In this document: one piece after another, positions 36,180-47,946 of the stretch | Layout of the letters: each line of letters opens with the position of its first letter | How positions within the stretch are numbered: the first letter of the stretch is position 1 | From: Euptelea pleiosperma | Taxonomy: Eukaryota; Streptophyta; Magnoliopsida; Ranunculales; Eupteleaceae | Length of the DNA: 64,000 nt | Direction: 5' to 3' | NCBI GenBank assembly: GCA_035048495.1 | Contig: CM068553.1 | Span: forward strand, 26,064,978-26,128,977 | Program-made: the position numbers and the translations under genes | Notes under the pieces: model-generated | What the model was told of the DNA's origin: nothing | The model's input: the letters and a program-made list of their open reading frames with translations, nothing else | Database searches by the model: none

Positions 36180-37130
36180 AAATTAAGCCAAACTTCTAGC
36201 CTTGTCGAATATTATCAATTTTTTACTTGCCAAAGCGTAGTTTACCTGTAATACTACGGTGAATTTTACTATGTAGGACCAAAACTTTAAAATAGATAAG
36301 TATTCAAAACACATTTATCCCCATTTTTCACATTTTTTTTGCTTTTGGGAAGTTCTTAGGTGAAAAAAGATTACTCCATTAAGAATTTTCAAGTCAAAAA
36401 CACTTGTAGGGGTTGAAATCAAGATCAATGCTCATCCGGTTGAGTATTTTCAAGTCGTTCATCAGTAAAAACTATTTTTCCTGCAATTTCATGCTTCTTT
36501 CATACATTTAAGTTAAATTAGTATTACAAACGTATAATGCATCAAATCGCCAAACTGTTTACATGTAATTAAAAAATACAGAAATTCACCCAAAATTTGA
36601 TGAATTAAATTGTGTAATTCGACCTGAACTTGAAACTTCAGCTAAATTCTTGAATTTTAACATTTTTTAATACAGAAGTTACAAAAAATCGCTTTGAAGT
36701 TATTGTTTGCTTCAACAGTAACTTCGATAGGAACACAAAAATCATATCAGTGCAGAGAAAATTTGGTACCTTTTCAGAGCATTTTAGACTTTGTATATTT
36801 TAATAATTTAGATACTTGCATCAATATGCGTGGAACAATATTAATCTTGCTTTATGTTGATCTAAATGGTTTTTTATGATATAATGAGTTATAAGTGTTT
36901 TAACAGCCACTAGTTCCTCGCTTGCCATAGAACTACATACTTATTTTATCATATCCTTAAAAATAAATGTGTTTTACAACCGTTTTAGCAAAAATTCTCC
37001 AAACTTCCCCAAGTTGCAAAATTCTCTAAATCAAACCGCGAATTAATTCTGAATTTCAAGTAACGACAGTTTAAGGCGATGTCGAAGTTTGAAACCTTGA
37101 TTATTACTCCAAAAACAACTTCTCTTAGAT
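36180..37130. repeat. Dispersed repeat copy 2, upstream of TBCA
   Basis: Direct-orientation relative of 34440-34990. It is split by about 430 bp of extra sequence (about 36560-36990), after which the similarity resumes. It contains no ORF of note and lies immediately left of the copia element. Confidence 0.6.
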
Positions 37131-38374
37131 TATACTATTGTCTAGAAAAATGCTTTTCACATTGTTAGTTATTATTATTTATGCATGTGGTGTAAGGGTA
37201 TTAATGTCTTTACCCTTTCTTTTATGTTATTATAAACAGGGATCGATTAGGACAATACCACCTAATTCAATTATCCCATCTTTCTCACTATTCTTCTCTC
37301 TCTCTCTCTCTCTTCTCTCTCATCTATGAAACCCTAGTTCTTAACATGGTATCAAAGCTTTAAGGCCTGGGAGGCCACGGGTTCAAGTCTCCAACGGAGT
37401 GTATTCCCGATGAGGGGGCATGTTAGCAGATGGTGTGTTCCCCGCGTACATGTTGTGTTGGCCCGACGACCCGTTGGTATACATAGTTGTTTTGTCTTTT
37501 CCCAACAAGTTGATCTTTTGGGGTAAATGGTCCACAAATCCGGGTTTGCCTGAGTCATCTTCTTTTGATCTTCCTATTGCTTTACGGAAAGGTACTCGTT
37601 CTTGTACACAACATCTTCATTCCTACGTTGTGTCTTTTGATATTTTGTTTCCTTCCTATCGTACATTTATTGCCCGTCTTGTTGCCAAAGGGTATACTCA
37701 GCCTTATGGTACTGATTGAAGTGAGAAATTTTCACTGGTGGCCAAGATTGCCTCAATTCGTGTTGTGATCTCTTTAGCTGCTTCCTTGCATTAGCCGTTG
37801 TATCCACTTGATGTCAAGAATGCCTTCCTGCATGGTACTCTACAGGAAGAGGTTTATATGGAGCAACCTTCGGGTTTCATTGCTTTGGGGGAGTCATCTG
37901 GTCGTGTTTGTCGTCTGAATAAGATGATATATGGTTTGAAGCAGTCTCCACGTACGTGGTTTGGCAAACTCAGTGAAGTAGTAGTTCAGTTTGGACTAAA
38001 GCAATGTCAGTCAGATCATTTGAAAACAGACAATGGCACTATTATGCTAATGGTGTACGTTGATGATATGGTAGTGACTGGAGATGATACTAAAGGAATT
38101 CAAAAGTTGAAGCAGTTTCTACAACGACATGTACACACTAAAGACCTAGGGAAACTTCGTTATTTCTTGGGTATTGAGGTTGTAAGCTACGATACCCGAA
38201 TACCGGTATATGCCCAGAGTACCAGTATCTACAGGATACGACACGGATACGGGTACGGATATGTGCAGAATACTTCATGTATTTATTTATAAAAAACACA
38301 AAAAATAGTACATTAATATTAACATTAGTTTAAATCAATAGTCAAACTATATAATTTTATAAGTAATATAAAAT

Positions 38375-39834
38375 AGGGTCGGGATCGGGGGATAGACAAT
38401 GAAACCTAACTTTTTACCTAAACGACGGAACGGTAGATCTATCAAAATCCGACGGCTTTCCTTCTCTTTATTTTCAATAAAGTAGACATGCCGATTGAAG
38501 CCGATTGGAGCCGTCGTTGGAAGAAAGGGCGACTTTACATTAAATGCGAGTCCACGTGGCACGTCTTCTTCAATCACGTCTCCTCCTCTTCTCCTCAACT
38601 CTTCTACTCTTCTGCAACTACTTTGTTTTCAAACCCTAATGATGTCTGCAAGTCTTCTCCTCCATCTCCTTTACTGTTAGGGTTGCTGTAACGCATGATG
38701 CCGAGGAAGATATCGTTCTCTCTCTCTCCACCTCTTCCGATACCGGAGATCATGTAACACAAAGTGGCTAACCAAAGATGATGACCCCTTTCTGTACTGA
38801 TGAAAATCCATTTTTTCTCTACCGTAGAAAAGGCGAGACTAAGAGAGATTTGCGAAGGTGGAAGGAGACAGTGGGACAGGGAGCCCGTGTTTGATGGCCG
38901 CAGGAGACTTCAACGTTTGATGGTTCCCCTCCAGAAATGCCCGTGTTTGAGCCTTTTTTTTTTATTCTAAAATATAACTGTTACAAATCACCGATCAAGC
39001 TAATCTTTAGTATGTAGGTCCAACAAGAAGTGGTCCAAACTCCAAACGTCCATAAGGGTCAGTAGGCCCTAAACTAAGCTCCAATGGGCATTTGTGGGAG
39101 GGGGGACTTCAAATTTTGAAGTCCACTGGGACAACCAAATAGTTTCTCGTTGGACAGGAAAGTTTGCACCCAAATAGTTTACCTTAGTTAGCACTCTTCT
39201 AAGTTCTACACGTGGACCTTAGCTAGTTAGCACTCTTCTTCGGCTGCACAATACGCGCCACATGGTACACTCTTAGTTGACGCTGACCGTATGGATGTTT
39301 GGCCAGTCCCTCCATGGATCAACTAACCAAAAATCAGTTTGATTAGTGATTTACAACCTTTGGATCTTTGCACCCAAATAACGCTCAATAATGCTCAAGA
39401 TTCCTACGGTTAAAATCAACCCAGGAAAATAACTTTAATCAAACGCTTAGAAATTACTAATCAGGCTGATTTTTGGTTTAGAGGTCCAAAGAGGGACTGG
39501 CCAAACATCCATACGGTCAACGTCTAAAAGTGTGCCACGTGACTCATATTGTGCGTTGTGACAGAAACTTCTGTCATAACTTGGTGATAGAAGTTTTACT
39601 CTCTCCTTTGCAGGCGGTTCAGTTAACAGAGGAAGATGTGACGGAGAAATGTACCAGCAGCGTGCAGAAGATTTCCACGTGGATGTAGTTTAAAAATGGC
39701 TCAAATCGGCTATAATCGGCGTGGCTACTATGTTAAAATGAAGGGAAGGAAAGCCGTCCGATTTTGATAGATCGATGGTTCAATCGTTTAGGTAAAAAGT
39801 TAGGTTTCAATATCTGTCCCCTGATCCCGACCCT
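38375..39834. mobile_element. Long-TIR DNA transposon nested in the previous element
   Basis: Terminal inverted repeats of about 140 bp, about 80% alike, start AGGGTCGGGATC and contain the shared block GAAACCTAACTTTTTACC. They are flanked by the A+T-rich direct repeat ATAAAAT (38368-38374 and 39835-39841). Long TIRs suggest the Mutator superfamily, but a 7-bp repeat is not the usual 9, so the class is uncertain. No transposase. The interior holds a foldback element and short frames without known domains. Confidence 0.75.
39246..39554. mobile_element. Foldback MITE, innermost level of the copia nest
   Basis: Two arms of about 120 bp form an inverted repeat: GACCGTATGGATGTTTGGCC near the left end and its complement near the right end, with outer arms containing GCCAC(A/G)TGG. 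The same family occurs at 20241-20542, 21349-21636 and 9458-9728. Confidence 0.75.
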
Positions 39835-41339
39835 ATAAAATAAACCATTTATAGCACTTATTTGATTATCATATACTTTTTTATTACATGTTTACACACT
39901 CAAGATTGTGTATTTATGTGTGTACATTTTATAACATCATATGTAGAAGTACCTATGCCACAAATTTTAGGAAATGGGTAGGATATTCGTATCCGTATCC
40001 GTGTCATTGATTTTGAAAAATGTCGAGTCGTATCCCCGCTTCCCGTATCAGTGTTCGTATTCGTATTCCTATCCGGGCATCATAGGTTGTAAGGTCAAGC
40101 CATGGGATTAGTCTGTCTCAGAGAAAGTTTGTATGGATATTCTTGAGGAGACATGGGATCCAAACCGGTTGATACACCCATGGATCCTAATACTAAACTA
40201 GTAAGTGATCAGAGGGAGTGTATGATGATCCTAGATATCGGAGATTGGTTGGCAAATTGAATTATTTGACTATTACCAGACCTGATATATCTTTCGCTGT
40301 GAGTGTGTAGTTCGTTTATGCAATCACCTCGTGTTCCGCATTAGGATGTCGTTGTTCGTGTAGTGAGGTACTTGAAGGGAGCTCTTGGCCGTGGTCATTT
40401 ATACAAGTCACATGGTCACCTTCAAGTGGTTGGCTATATTGATGCGGATTGGGCTACTTCACCTTTTGATAGAAGGTCCACTACAGGTAATTGTACATTT
40501 CTTAGTGGAAATATAGTGTCTTGGAGAAGTAAGAGGCAATCGGTAGTAGCACGATAGAGTATAGAGGCAGAATACAAAGCAATGGCTTGTACGAGTTGTG
40601 AATTGATTTGGTTGAGGCATCTCCTTCTTGAGTTGGGTGTGAGTGTGGAGTTTCCTGTAAGATTGTATTGTGACAATCAGGCAGCTATTCATATAGCCTC
40701 CAACCCTGTGTTTCATTTAAGGACAAAACATATTGAGATGGATTGCTACTTCGTTAGAAACAGTCATGAGTGGTGAAATCGTGACTCCGGACTATGAAGA
40801 CAGCAGATCAGTTGGCAGACGTGTTTGTAATGTTCTATCCAAGACTCGTATAGATCTGATTTGTTCCAAGCTGGAGATGTATGATGCATACTCTCCAACT
40901 TGAGGGGGAGTGTTAGTTATTCTTATTTATGCATGTGGGTATATATGTGGGAAATTGTAAGGGTATTAATGTCTTTACCCTTTCTTTTATGCTTTATTAT
41001 AAAAGGGGGTCGATTAGGGTAATACCACCTAATTCGATTATCCCATTTTTCCCACTATTCTTCTTTCTCTCTCTCATCTATGAATCCCTAGTTCTTAACA
41101 CACATTTTTAATCAGTTCTATGCTCTTAAAAGACCCAATCCCAGATGGCCTTTCAGGAATCACTCGTTCTAGGACATGTTGGCAGGCTAAGACATATTCC
41201 AACTAGTAAATGAATTCCTTACTAGTAGACATTTGTTGCATAAAATGAACCATACAAATATGGTTTCGATCACGAAAATCAACTATCCACAATTATTTTC
41301 TCATTTTCATTCCATAAACTTCTATCTCATAATATATAT

Positions 41340-43280
41340 AACATTGTTGTGAAAACCCTAGCCAATCATCTTTGCCCACTCTAGAAAATAAAACCCCCAG
41401 CCAAAGCACTTCCGTTCCTCAAAGACACACACATAACACTTGCTCACGAACTATTTCACACATTGAAGAGGAAGAACGGAAAAAATTGGTTGTAATGGCC
41501 ATCAAATCAGGCATGTCCTAAGCCTATGACCACATCAAGTGGCCATTCCTAATCACAGTCATGAAATCCATGGGTTTCAACAGAATCTAGTGCCACATGA
41601 TTTATGAATGTGTACCCACCTTATCTTTCTCCTCACTATTAAATGGCTTATATATGCGTTTTTTTCTACCCCATAACGTGTCTTATGACAAGGGGATCCA
41701 CCATCACCACTGTAAATCATTATCTGCACTCAAGCACTCTCGCAACTACTACACAATGCTGAAAACAAGAACAAAGTTCATGGCATAAAGCTGACAATAA
41801 CAAGTCCCATCTCTCATCTGTTCTTCATAAAGTTCACAACATAAAGCTGGCAAAAACAAGTCTCATCTGTCTTTGTAGATGACTGCTGCTTAGTTGGGCA
41901 TGCAACTCTTTTTAAAGCTTCTAGAATCTCAGACATTCTTCACCTATATGGATCCACTTCTGGCAAGTCAGTAAAATTTGAGAAACATACAATTTTCTTC
42001 AGTTCTAATACTCCTAGATGCCACACAAAAATCTTAACCAGAATCCTAAAAGTCAAAATAATACCAATCAAAGATAGATACCTAGGTACACCATTATCTC
42101 TTGGACACAGAGCTTTCAATCCATCTTACTCGAATAGAGAACTATATCTAGGGTGGCAAAGATAACTCCTATCCCAAGAGTGAAGAACAAATTTGTTACT
42201 TTGTCTATCCCCAAATAGCAGTGTCCTACTTCGCATTGCAAAAAAAAACTGCATGAATGCTCAAAACATTACTTTTGGCGGGTTAAGAAACCCATCTCTA
42301 GCCGAAGGCACGGGAACTCGCTTATCCAACATTAGTTGGCAGCTTCTAAGTAACCCTCGTTCTCTTTGCACCCAAGTTTTCAAATCAAAGTATTATCCTT
42401 GTGACGATCCTATGGAGGTTGATATGTGCTCCAATGCCTTAATTTGGTGTATGGACAAAGAATTTATGTCTTATTGCCAGTAATTATTCTTGACAGATGG
42501 GTGACACAGCCCAGGTCAATATTTGGGTCGACCTATAGATACATTGTCTACTGAATCATCGCCCAATTGCCGAATCACCAAGTTACAACACTTTGCAAAG
42601 TGTGGAAACTAATTAACTTGGAGTACCACCCTTGCGGACCAATCAAATCCAATATATACCCTCCTAAAATAACCAATACGTTCACGAAGATCCACCTGAC
42701 CTATTCCATAATACAGGATACGTTGACATGGACCCTTACAGAAAATGGGAACTACACATAAGTAGACGTATAATCGTCTGCATTGCCTTAACCAATCACA
42801 CATCTCCCACAAGGACCCCACACAAACTAATGTATGACATCTCAAGGTCCTTCCAATTTTCTTTGGGAAATGTTAGCAAACATCCTCCCGCCCAATTTTG
42901 CCTACAACCCTATATTGCTCTAAAGGAAAATGATTTCCCCTTTTGCCACTAAGCACCTAAGAATATGGACACCTATTCATACAACAATCGTTCTCCCAGA
43001 GAATATGCCTTGGATCATTGTGAGTGTCAAAAATTGCAGTCCAGCGGGACCATACACGTGTCATCATGACACAAATTTCGAAGTAAGTTCGATCTATGAT
43101 ACGATTAAAAGAGTACAATGCAGTCATGCTACACTGACTCAATGCCTTAAATTTTATTTATTGGACTTCTATTTGAGATGTGTTTTGGAGCGTATCTCAA
43201 AAGTCTCATCTATAAAAAAACCCTCAAACAAGACAACTGTCTGTTATTTAGAGTTCTAATTCAATAAGGTCTCAATGAAT
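41340..43280 (+). pseudogene. L1-type LINE ORF2 remnant
   Basis: Decayed non-LTR reverse transcriptase read in several frames: AHELFHTLKRKNGKN (about 41440), SAYDHIKW-type palm motif with a stop inside it (about 41525), the active-site block FVDDCCLVGHA (about 41870), FEKHTIFFSSNTP (about 41975), RYLGTPLSLGHRAF (about 42080), and the C-terminal GGLRNPS and WQLLSNPRSL (about 42275-42360), then a zinc-finger RVT-like region to about 43140. Frameshifts and stops are frequent. The 5' end is truncated and neither a poly-A tail nor a target duplication was found. Confidence 0.85.
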
Positions 43281-44602
43281 ATAATCTTTACTTAAGAGGA
43301 CTCCCTATAACCTGTATCGAGGAGAGATCTTGTAACAATTTTATAATATGTTATTTTCTTTTCCTTGTGAGCCGATGCTTGTGTTGATCCCAAGCGGAAA
43401 GAGAAAAGCAATTTTACAGGGCTGATGTCATTTTGAAGCAAGAGAGAGGTTTTGTAGGGATTAAACACCAGGAAACAATTTGGAAATGGGTTTCTTCATG
43501 AGGCTTACCTGAAATCAGATGTAGACATGCGTTATTAGAAGCCTTCATCTTAGGTAAGTTGTTTTTCTCTTGAACTACTGGTTTTAGGGATTTTTTAAAA
43601 CTACATAAAAAATCCTTTCACAGAGATGATGGATTATATGGGGTTGCATTTGAGGTGAGACCATCACCAGAACCCCGACGTAACCTAGTTGAATCTCTAT
43701 TTTGGTGGTATGAAAACACCATGAAAATCCAACAGAAGAGTATGGAGAAAAATTCGTGGCGTTCATTAAATCTATACGACACTACCCAACATTAAAACTA
43801 TTTTCCCAACACTGATGAGGTATTACTTTGAAATCTACGACACTAAGGCCCTGCTTGGTATCCTGCATGTAGTTTGCAGGATACAAATATATACATGTAC
43901 AAACATTTGCAGTACTAAATGTTTGCAGCTGCAAACATTTTCTGCTGCTTGGTGGTAACCTAAAAATCTGCATTTCGTACTACTAAAATAAATTGAGAAT
44001 CCGCTATTTTCCAGAGACCTGAGCTTCACAATAGGTAAGTTGGACACTTTTAACTGAAAGAAATCGGCAAAACCTCCCAATAAATTCCATCGAAACTTAT
44101 CGATGAACATGAACTCTATGTTTCTGACATTCAAGATCCACAGATTTTGCTTATTCACTGGAATAACAAAAAATTCATAAACTCAAACCATTCAAATCTC
44201 ACGAAATCTGGAGCATTAAATAACGGAGACACGCATTTGCAACACAAGTGAGCGGGGAAAACACTAGCTATACGAGATCTGAATTGTAGAGCAAGAAATT
44301 TGGACGAGTTTATTGGAAAACAAATCTGAAACATAATATTTTCCACATTATGCGCTTTGTACAGTTTTTTTTTCCTTCAATATACTATCACTTAGCAAAA
44401 AAAAAAAAACACAAAACAGATCAAATCTCCAAATACTTTCCAATGAATCAGAGGCGAAATGAATTTGATCGAGCTCGACTAGTTTTACACTAAAATGAAT
44501 ATGTAAAAGTTGGCTACTTTCATTCCATTAGAACTCAAATGCTTGAAACGATCCAAACCCTAACCCCATGTATCGTAGAGAAAGAGAGAGAGGAGAGATT
44601 AC
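43281..44602. other. Non-coding stretch with palindromes
   Basis: No gene recognised. 43917-43940 is a perfect 24-bp palindrome (half-site AAATGTTTGCAG). Just before it, TATCCTGCA and TGCAGGATA form a 9-bp hairpin at about 43858-43883. The block opens with GGCCCTGCTTGGTAT, resembling small DNA transposon ends, but no matching right end was found. On the minus strand it would be the start of the proposed TBCA leader intron. Confidence 0.4.
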
Positions 44603-44670
44603 CTGGATGCAATGCCTAGCTCTCTGCAAGTTGATCTCGAGGAGAAAGGAGAAAGGAGACGAGCCTAGCC
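44603..44670 (-). other. Candidate non-coding first exon, possibly of TBCA
   Basis: On the minus strand a CT-rich leader-like stretch ends at a strong donor (GCATCCAG|GTAATCTC; intron starts at 44602) and is followed by CT repeats. Upstream is GTGGGCCCAC (44714-44723), a TCP/site-II type element typical of plant housekeeping promoters. No coding gene is seen on the minus strand between here and TBCA, whose first coding exon opens with an acceptor at 35423. Joining them gives an intron of 9180 bp filled with transposons. The signals are seen; the link is inferred. Confidence 0.4.
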
Positions 44671-44713
44671 ACTTTGGCCTGCAAACATTAGTAGCGGAGA
44701 ACGGTTAAAAAGT

Positions 44714-44723
44714 GTGGGCCCAC
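44714..44723 (-). promoter_or_regulatory. Site II / TCP-type promoter element GTGGGCCCAC
   Basis: A perfect ten-base palindrome 45-110 bp upstream of the candidate leader exon. GGCCCA-containing site II motifs bind TCP factors in promoters of plant growth and housekeeping genes. Functional use is inferred from position only. Confidence 0.45.
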
Positions 44724-44842
44724 GGTAAATATTCAGTACAGGTAAACGGTGGTGGCTGCAATGAAGCACCGTTGGATTCTCGAAATCAACGGCTGAGAGC
44801 ATGAGTGAAAAGACGAGTGCAAAAAGGTGAGTCCCTTGAGCC

Positions 44843-45139
44843 TGGTTCATACAAAAAATAAAAGGGTAATTACCAAAAAAATTAACGTTTTCAACATTTA
44901 TTACAGAACAGCCAACGACTTTTCAACATTTCCCAGTTTATTAATTTGGACACATTTTCGGATATTATTACCCTTACTGTCAAAACAATTTTTCCATTGC
45001 AAAGAGTAAAAAAACGTACACCTACATTTATTGTCAAAACAACTTTTCTCTTATCAAAGAAAGCTTCTCCGGTAAGCTTTCTTCATTTTTTCTCCTATAA
45101 GCTTTCTTCATTTGTTCATACGTAGGGATCAAAGATTGT
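44843..45139. other. Short spacer before the minisatellite
   Basis: A+T-rich, with GTAAGCTTTCTTCATTTTTT repeated at about 45072 and 45146. Nothing else recognised. Confidence 0.3.
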
Positions 45140-46310
45140 AATACGGTAAGCTTTCTTCATTTTTTTATTTCTTTTTCATCCGTTTTCTCCTTTGCTTTCT
45201 TTTCTCCTTTTCTACCATCTATTTTCTCCATTTCTATTTTCTCTTTTCTCATTTTCTATCATCCATTTTCTCTTTTGCTAACATCCATTTTTTTCTTTTC
45301 CATCATTTCTTTTTACCTTTTCTATCATCTGTTTTCTCCTATTCCGTCGTCTGTTTTCTCTTTTTCTGTCGTCTGTTTTCTCCTACTTTGTCATCTATTT
45401 TCTACTACTTTGTCATCTGTTTTCTCCTACTTTGTCATCTATTTTCTACTACTTTGTCATCTGTTTTCTCTATTTCTATCATCCGTTTTCTCCTTTTCTA
45501 ACATCTATTTTCTCCATTTCTATCTTCTCTTTTTCTCATTTTCTATAATCTATTTTCTCATTTACTAATATCTATTTTCTCATTTTCCATCATTTCTTTT
45601 CACCTTTTCCATCATTTATTTTCTCCTACTCCGTCGTCTGTTTTCTCCTACTCCGTCGTTTGTTTTCTCTTTTTCTATCATCCGTTTTTTCCTTTGCTCT
45701 CTTTTCTTCATTTCTATCATCCGTTTTCTCCTTTTCTAACATCTACTTTCTCCATTTCTATATTCTCTTTTCTCTTTTTCTATCATCCATTTTCTCCTTT
45801 GCTAACACCTATTTTCTCATTTTCCGTCATCTCTTTTCACCTTTTCTTAACTGTTTCTCCTATTCTGTTGTCTGTTTTTTTTTTTTTATCATTCGTTTTC
45901 TCCTTTGCTCTATTTTCTTCGTTTATATCATTTGTTTTCTCCTTTTCTAACATCTATTTTCTCAATTTCTATCTTCTCTTTTCTCATTTTCTAACATCTA
46001 TTTTCTCCTTTGCTAACATCTATTTTCTCCTTTTCCATCATTTCTTTTCACCTTTTCTATCATCCGTTTTTTCCTACTCCGTCATCTGTTTTCTCCTACT
46101 CTGTCATCTATTTTCTACTACTTTGTCATCTGTTTTCTCATTTTCTATCATCCGTTTTCTCATTTGCTATATTTTCTCATTTTTTAACATCTATTTTCTC
46201 CATTTCTATCTTCTCTTTTCTCCTTTTCTATCATCCATTTTCTCATTTGCTAACATCTATTTTCTCTTTTTCCATCATCCATTTTCTCCTTTGCTAACAT
46301 CATACGAGAC
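45140..46310 (+). repeat. Minisatellite array A, pyrimidine-rich 22-bp units
   Basis: More than 45 degenerate copies of a unit close to GTCATCTGTTTTCTCCTACT-TT, with (T)TTCTATCATCCGTTTTCTCC variants. The unit has no stop in any plus-strand frame and 22 is not a multiple of 3, so long Phe/Ser/Leu-rich open frames (up to 216 codons) arise without being genes. Confidence 0.9.
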
Positions 46311-46499
46311 AATTATTAAACTTGTTAAGAATCACAAGTTATGAAACTTGACAATTATGAATGGATGTTGTCATCTCTAATAACAAATAGTGTAATAAGT
46401 AACTCTCGATCTATTCACTTGTTCTGTTATAATACATCAATTAAAGGACAAATCGATGACGAGGAAACAAATGATAGAATAGGAGCAAACTGACAATAG

Positions 46500-46905
46500 A
46501 AGAGAGTCAAGAAGATAGACGACAGGCAAGAAGAAACCAGAAAATAGACATAGAGAAAACAGACGACATACAAGCAAGACGAAAACAGACGACATACAAC
46601 AGATGACATACAAAGAGAAAATAGCCGACAGACAAAGAGAAAATAAACGACATATAAAGAGAAAACAGACGACATACGAGATATATGGACAATACAAAAT
46701 AGACGATAGACATAGAGAAAATAGACGACATACAAAGAGAAAACAGCCGACAGACAAAGAGAAAACAGACGACATACAAAGAGAAAACAGACGACACACG
46801 AGATATATAGACAACACAAAACAGATGACAGACATAGAGAAAATAGACGACATACAATACCAAAACAGACGACATACAAAGAGAATATAGACGACATACC
46901 TTCCT
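46500..46905 (-). repeat. Minisatellite array B, same unit in inverted orientation
   Basis: About 18 copies whose minus strand reads GTCGTCTGTTTTCTCTTTGT-AT, differing from array A units by only one to three bases. The two arrays face each other across about 190 bp of unrelated sequence, forming a large potential hairpin. Confidence 0.88.
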
Positions 46906-47440
46906 CTCCTCTTCAGCCTTCCTTTCCTCTTCAACCTCTACCTTCATCTCCTGTTCACCATTTTCTCTGCCTCCTCGACCCTCTTCTCCTCTTCAGTCTT
47001 CCTTTTCTCCTGTGATTTCTTTGGTTATGCATGCAACGCCCTCCCCAGTCCAAGCAACCAGCAGTCGCGTGGCCTTCTCACACACACTCACACCTTGTGC
47101 CGCCGTTGAGATCGAACCATGAAAGTAGCTCTAATCCAACGGCTAAGAAATCACCAATTGTGTGGTAGTGTAGGTTGTATGCCACCTGGGATTGGGCTGA
47201 GTGTCCACACGGGCTGTGGTCTCATTGGGTAGGTGTCACCTGCTCATGTCCATGTTGAACCCCACCAAGAAGGGACTTTCCATGCCCTGGGTCATGAGCA
47301 GCTGGCATGTTGCTCCTATGGGACATGTGCAGTATTGAAAAATAAAAATAAAATAACCCAACTGGGTTAGTCTTTGTAAAATGAGGAGTATACTCGGGTG
47401 GCACTAAAGCGTCCATCATCAAAGTCAACCTATTGAAGAT
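46906..47440. other. Intergenic, no gene recognised
   Basis: Starts with CT-rich sequence carrying repeated CTCCTCTTCAG(C/T)CTTCCTTT. No coding feature. Confidence 0.3.
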
Positions 47441-47875
47441 TGATATTCGCTTAAAAGTGCGTATTTTCCACTATTATCTTCTAAACGTTATCACACTCTC
47501 CTATGTAAAACTACTATATTTATCCACTTTTCTGCATAAGAGTCTCTTTCATTACATAGAAGATACTTTTCTGGACCAAATGGTATATTTGCATGCATTA
47601 AACACATTTCTAGAAGTCTAGATATGAAGCCGTTTTGATCAAGTCTCATTATGCGCTTTTCTCTTGTAGGAAACTCGATCGGGGGCCTATTCTCGAGACT
47701 TGCAAGCCTAATATCAAAGCTTAAAGAGCCAACACGCTATGACTAGAAGATACATGCCAAGTACGGGTCAAGTCAGAGGATCATAGAGCTAAACCAATAA
47801 TCAAGAGAGAGGAAAAGCTGAAGACCAAGAGACAGATCAAAGTGATTCAAAGCCACACCAAATGATATAAAATGA

Positions 47876-47946
47876 TGGCTTATGTGATTGGTAGAGCCTA
47901 CTAAAGGATAGATTGAAGACCCGGGTTCAAGACCCTCCGCCTGCTC
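47876..47946 (+). ncRNA. tRNA-like / Pol III box A-box B sequence
   Basis: ATGGCTTATGTGATTGGTAGAGCC resembles a tRNA D-arm/box A, and 36 bases on, GGGTTCAAGACCC matches a T-arm/box B with a 4-5 bp stem. No acceptor stem can be formed, so it is not a tRNA gene. It may be the head of a tRNA-derived SINE within the solo LTR. Confidence 0.3.

Larger units (their letters stand above)
38187..40084. mobile_element. DNA transposon inserted in the copia RT gene
   Basis: Flanked by the direct repeat GGTTGTAAG (38178-38186 and 40085-40093), a 9-bp target duplication as expected for Mutator-like elements. The ends are imperfect inverted repeats (TACGATACCCGAATA at the left against TATGATGCCCGGATA read inward from the right), followed by runs of GGATACGGGTACGG-type subterminal repeats. 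No transposase is present, so it is non-autonomous. It is itself split by the element at 38375-39834. Confidence 0.75.
37515..40790 (+). pseudogene. Copia reverse transcriptase / RNase H remnant
   Basis: Broken polyprotein fragment. 37515-38184 covers the integrase-RT linker and reverse transcriptase, with DVKNAFLHG, IYGLKQSPR and the catalytic YVDDMVVTG, then KDLGKLRYFLGIEV just before the insertion. 40085-40790 resumes the same protein and includes the RNase H signatures YIDADWA, EAEYKAMA, LYCDNQAA and TKHIEMDC. In-frame stops (for example after KGYTQPYGTD, and the TAG before SIEAEYKAMA) and the insertion make it non-functional. Confidence 0.92.
37163..41100 (+). mobile_element. Ty1/copia LTR retrotransposon, internally deleted and interrupted
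   Basis: LTRs at 37163-37346 (184 bp) and 40911-41100 (190 bp) both start TGTTAGTTATT and end TTCTTAACA. They are flanked by an exact 5-bp target duplication CACAT (37158-37162 and 41101-41105). The primer-binding site TGGTATCAAAGC (37347-37358) matches the initiator-Met tRNA type used by copia elements. The polypurine tract is TTGAGGGGGAG before 40911. Only the region from just before reverse transcriptase through RNase H remains; gag, protease and integrase are missing. The LTRs differ by several substitutions and an insertion in the right copy, so the copy is not recent. A 1.9-kb DNA element (38187-40084) splits the polymerase gene. Confidence 0.95.

Noticed and set aside
37347..37400. tRNA-like look of GGTATCAAAGC followed by GGGTTCAAGTCTCC
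   Set aside because: The first motif is the copia primer-binding site right after the LTR; no cloverleaf can be formed.
45275..46344. Long plus-strand frames (up to 216 codons) rich in Phe/Ser/Leu
   Set aside because: They follow from a stop-free 22-bp minisatellite unit; three frames are open at once and there is no non-repeat coding content.
46427..46947. Overlapping minus-strand frames of 146-165 codons rich in Val/Cys/Leu/Ser
   Set aside because: Same minisatellite in inverted orientation; open in all three frames.
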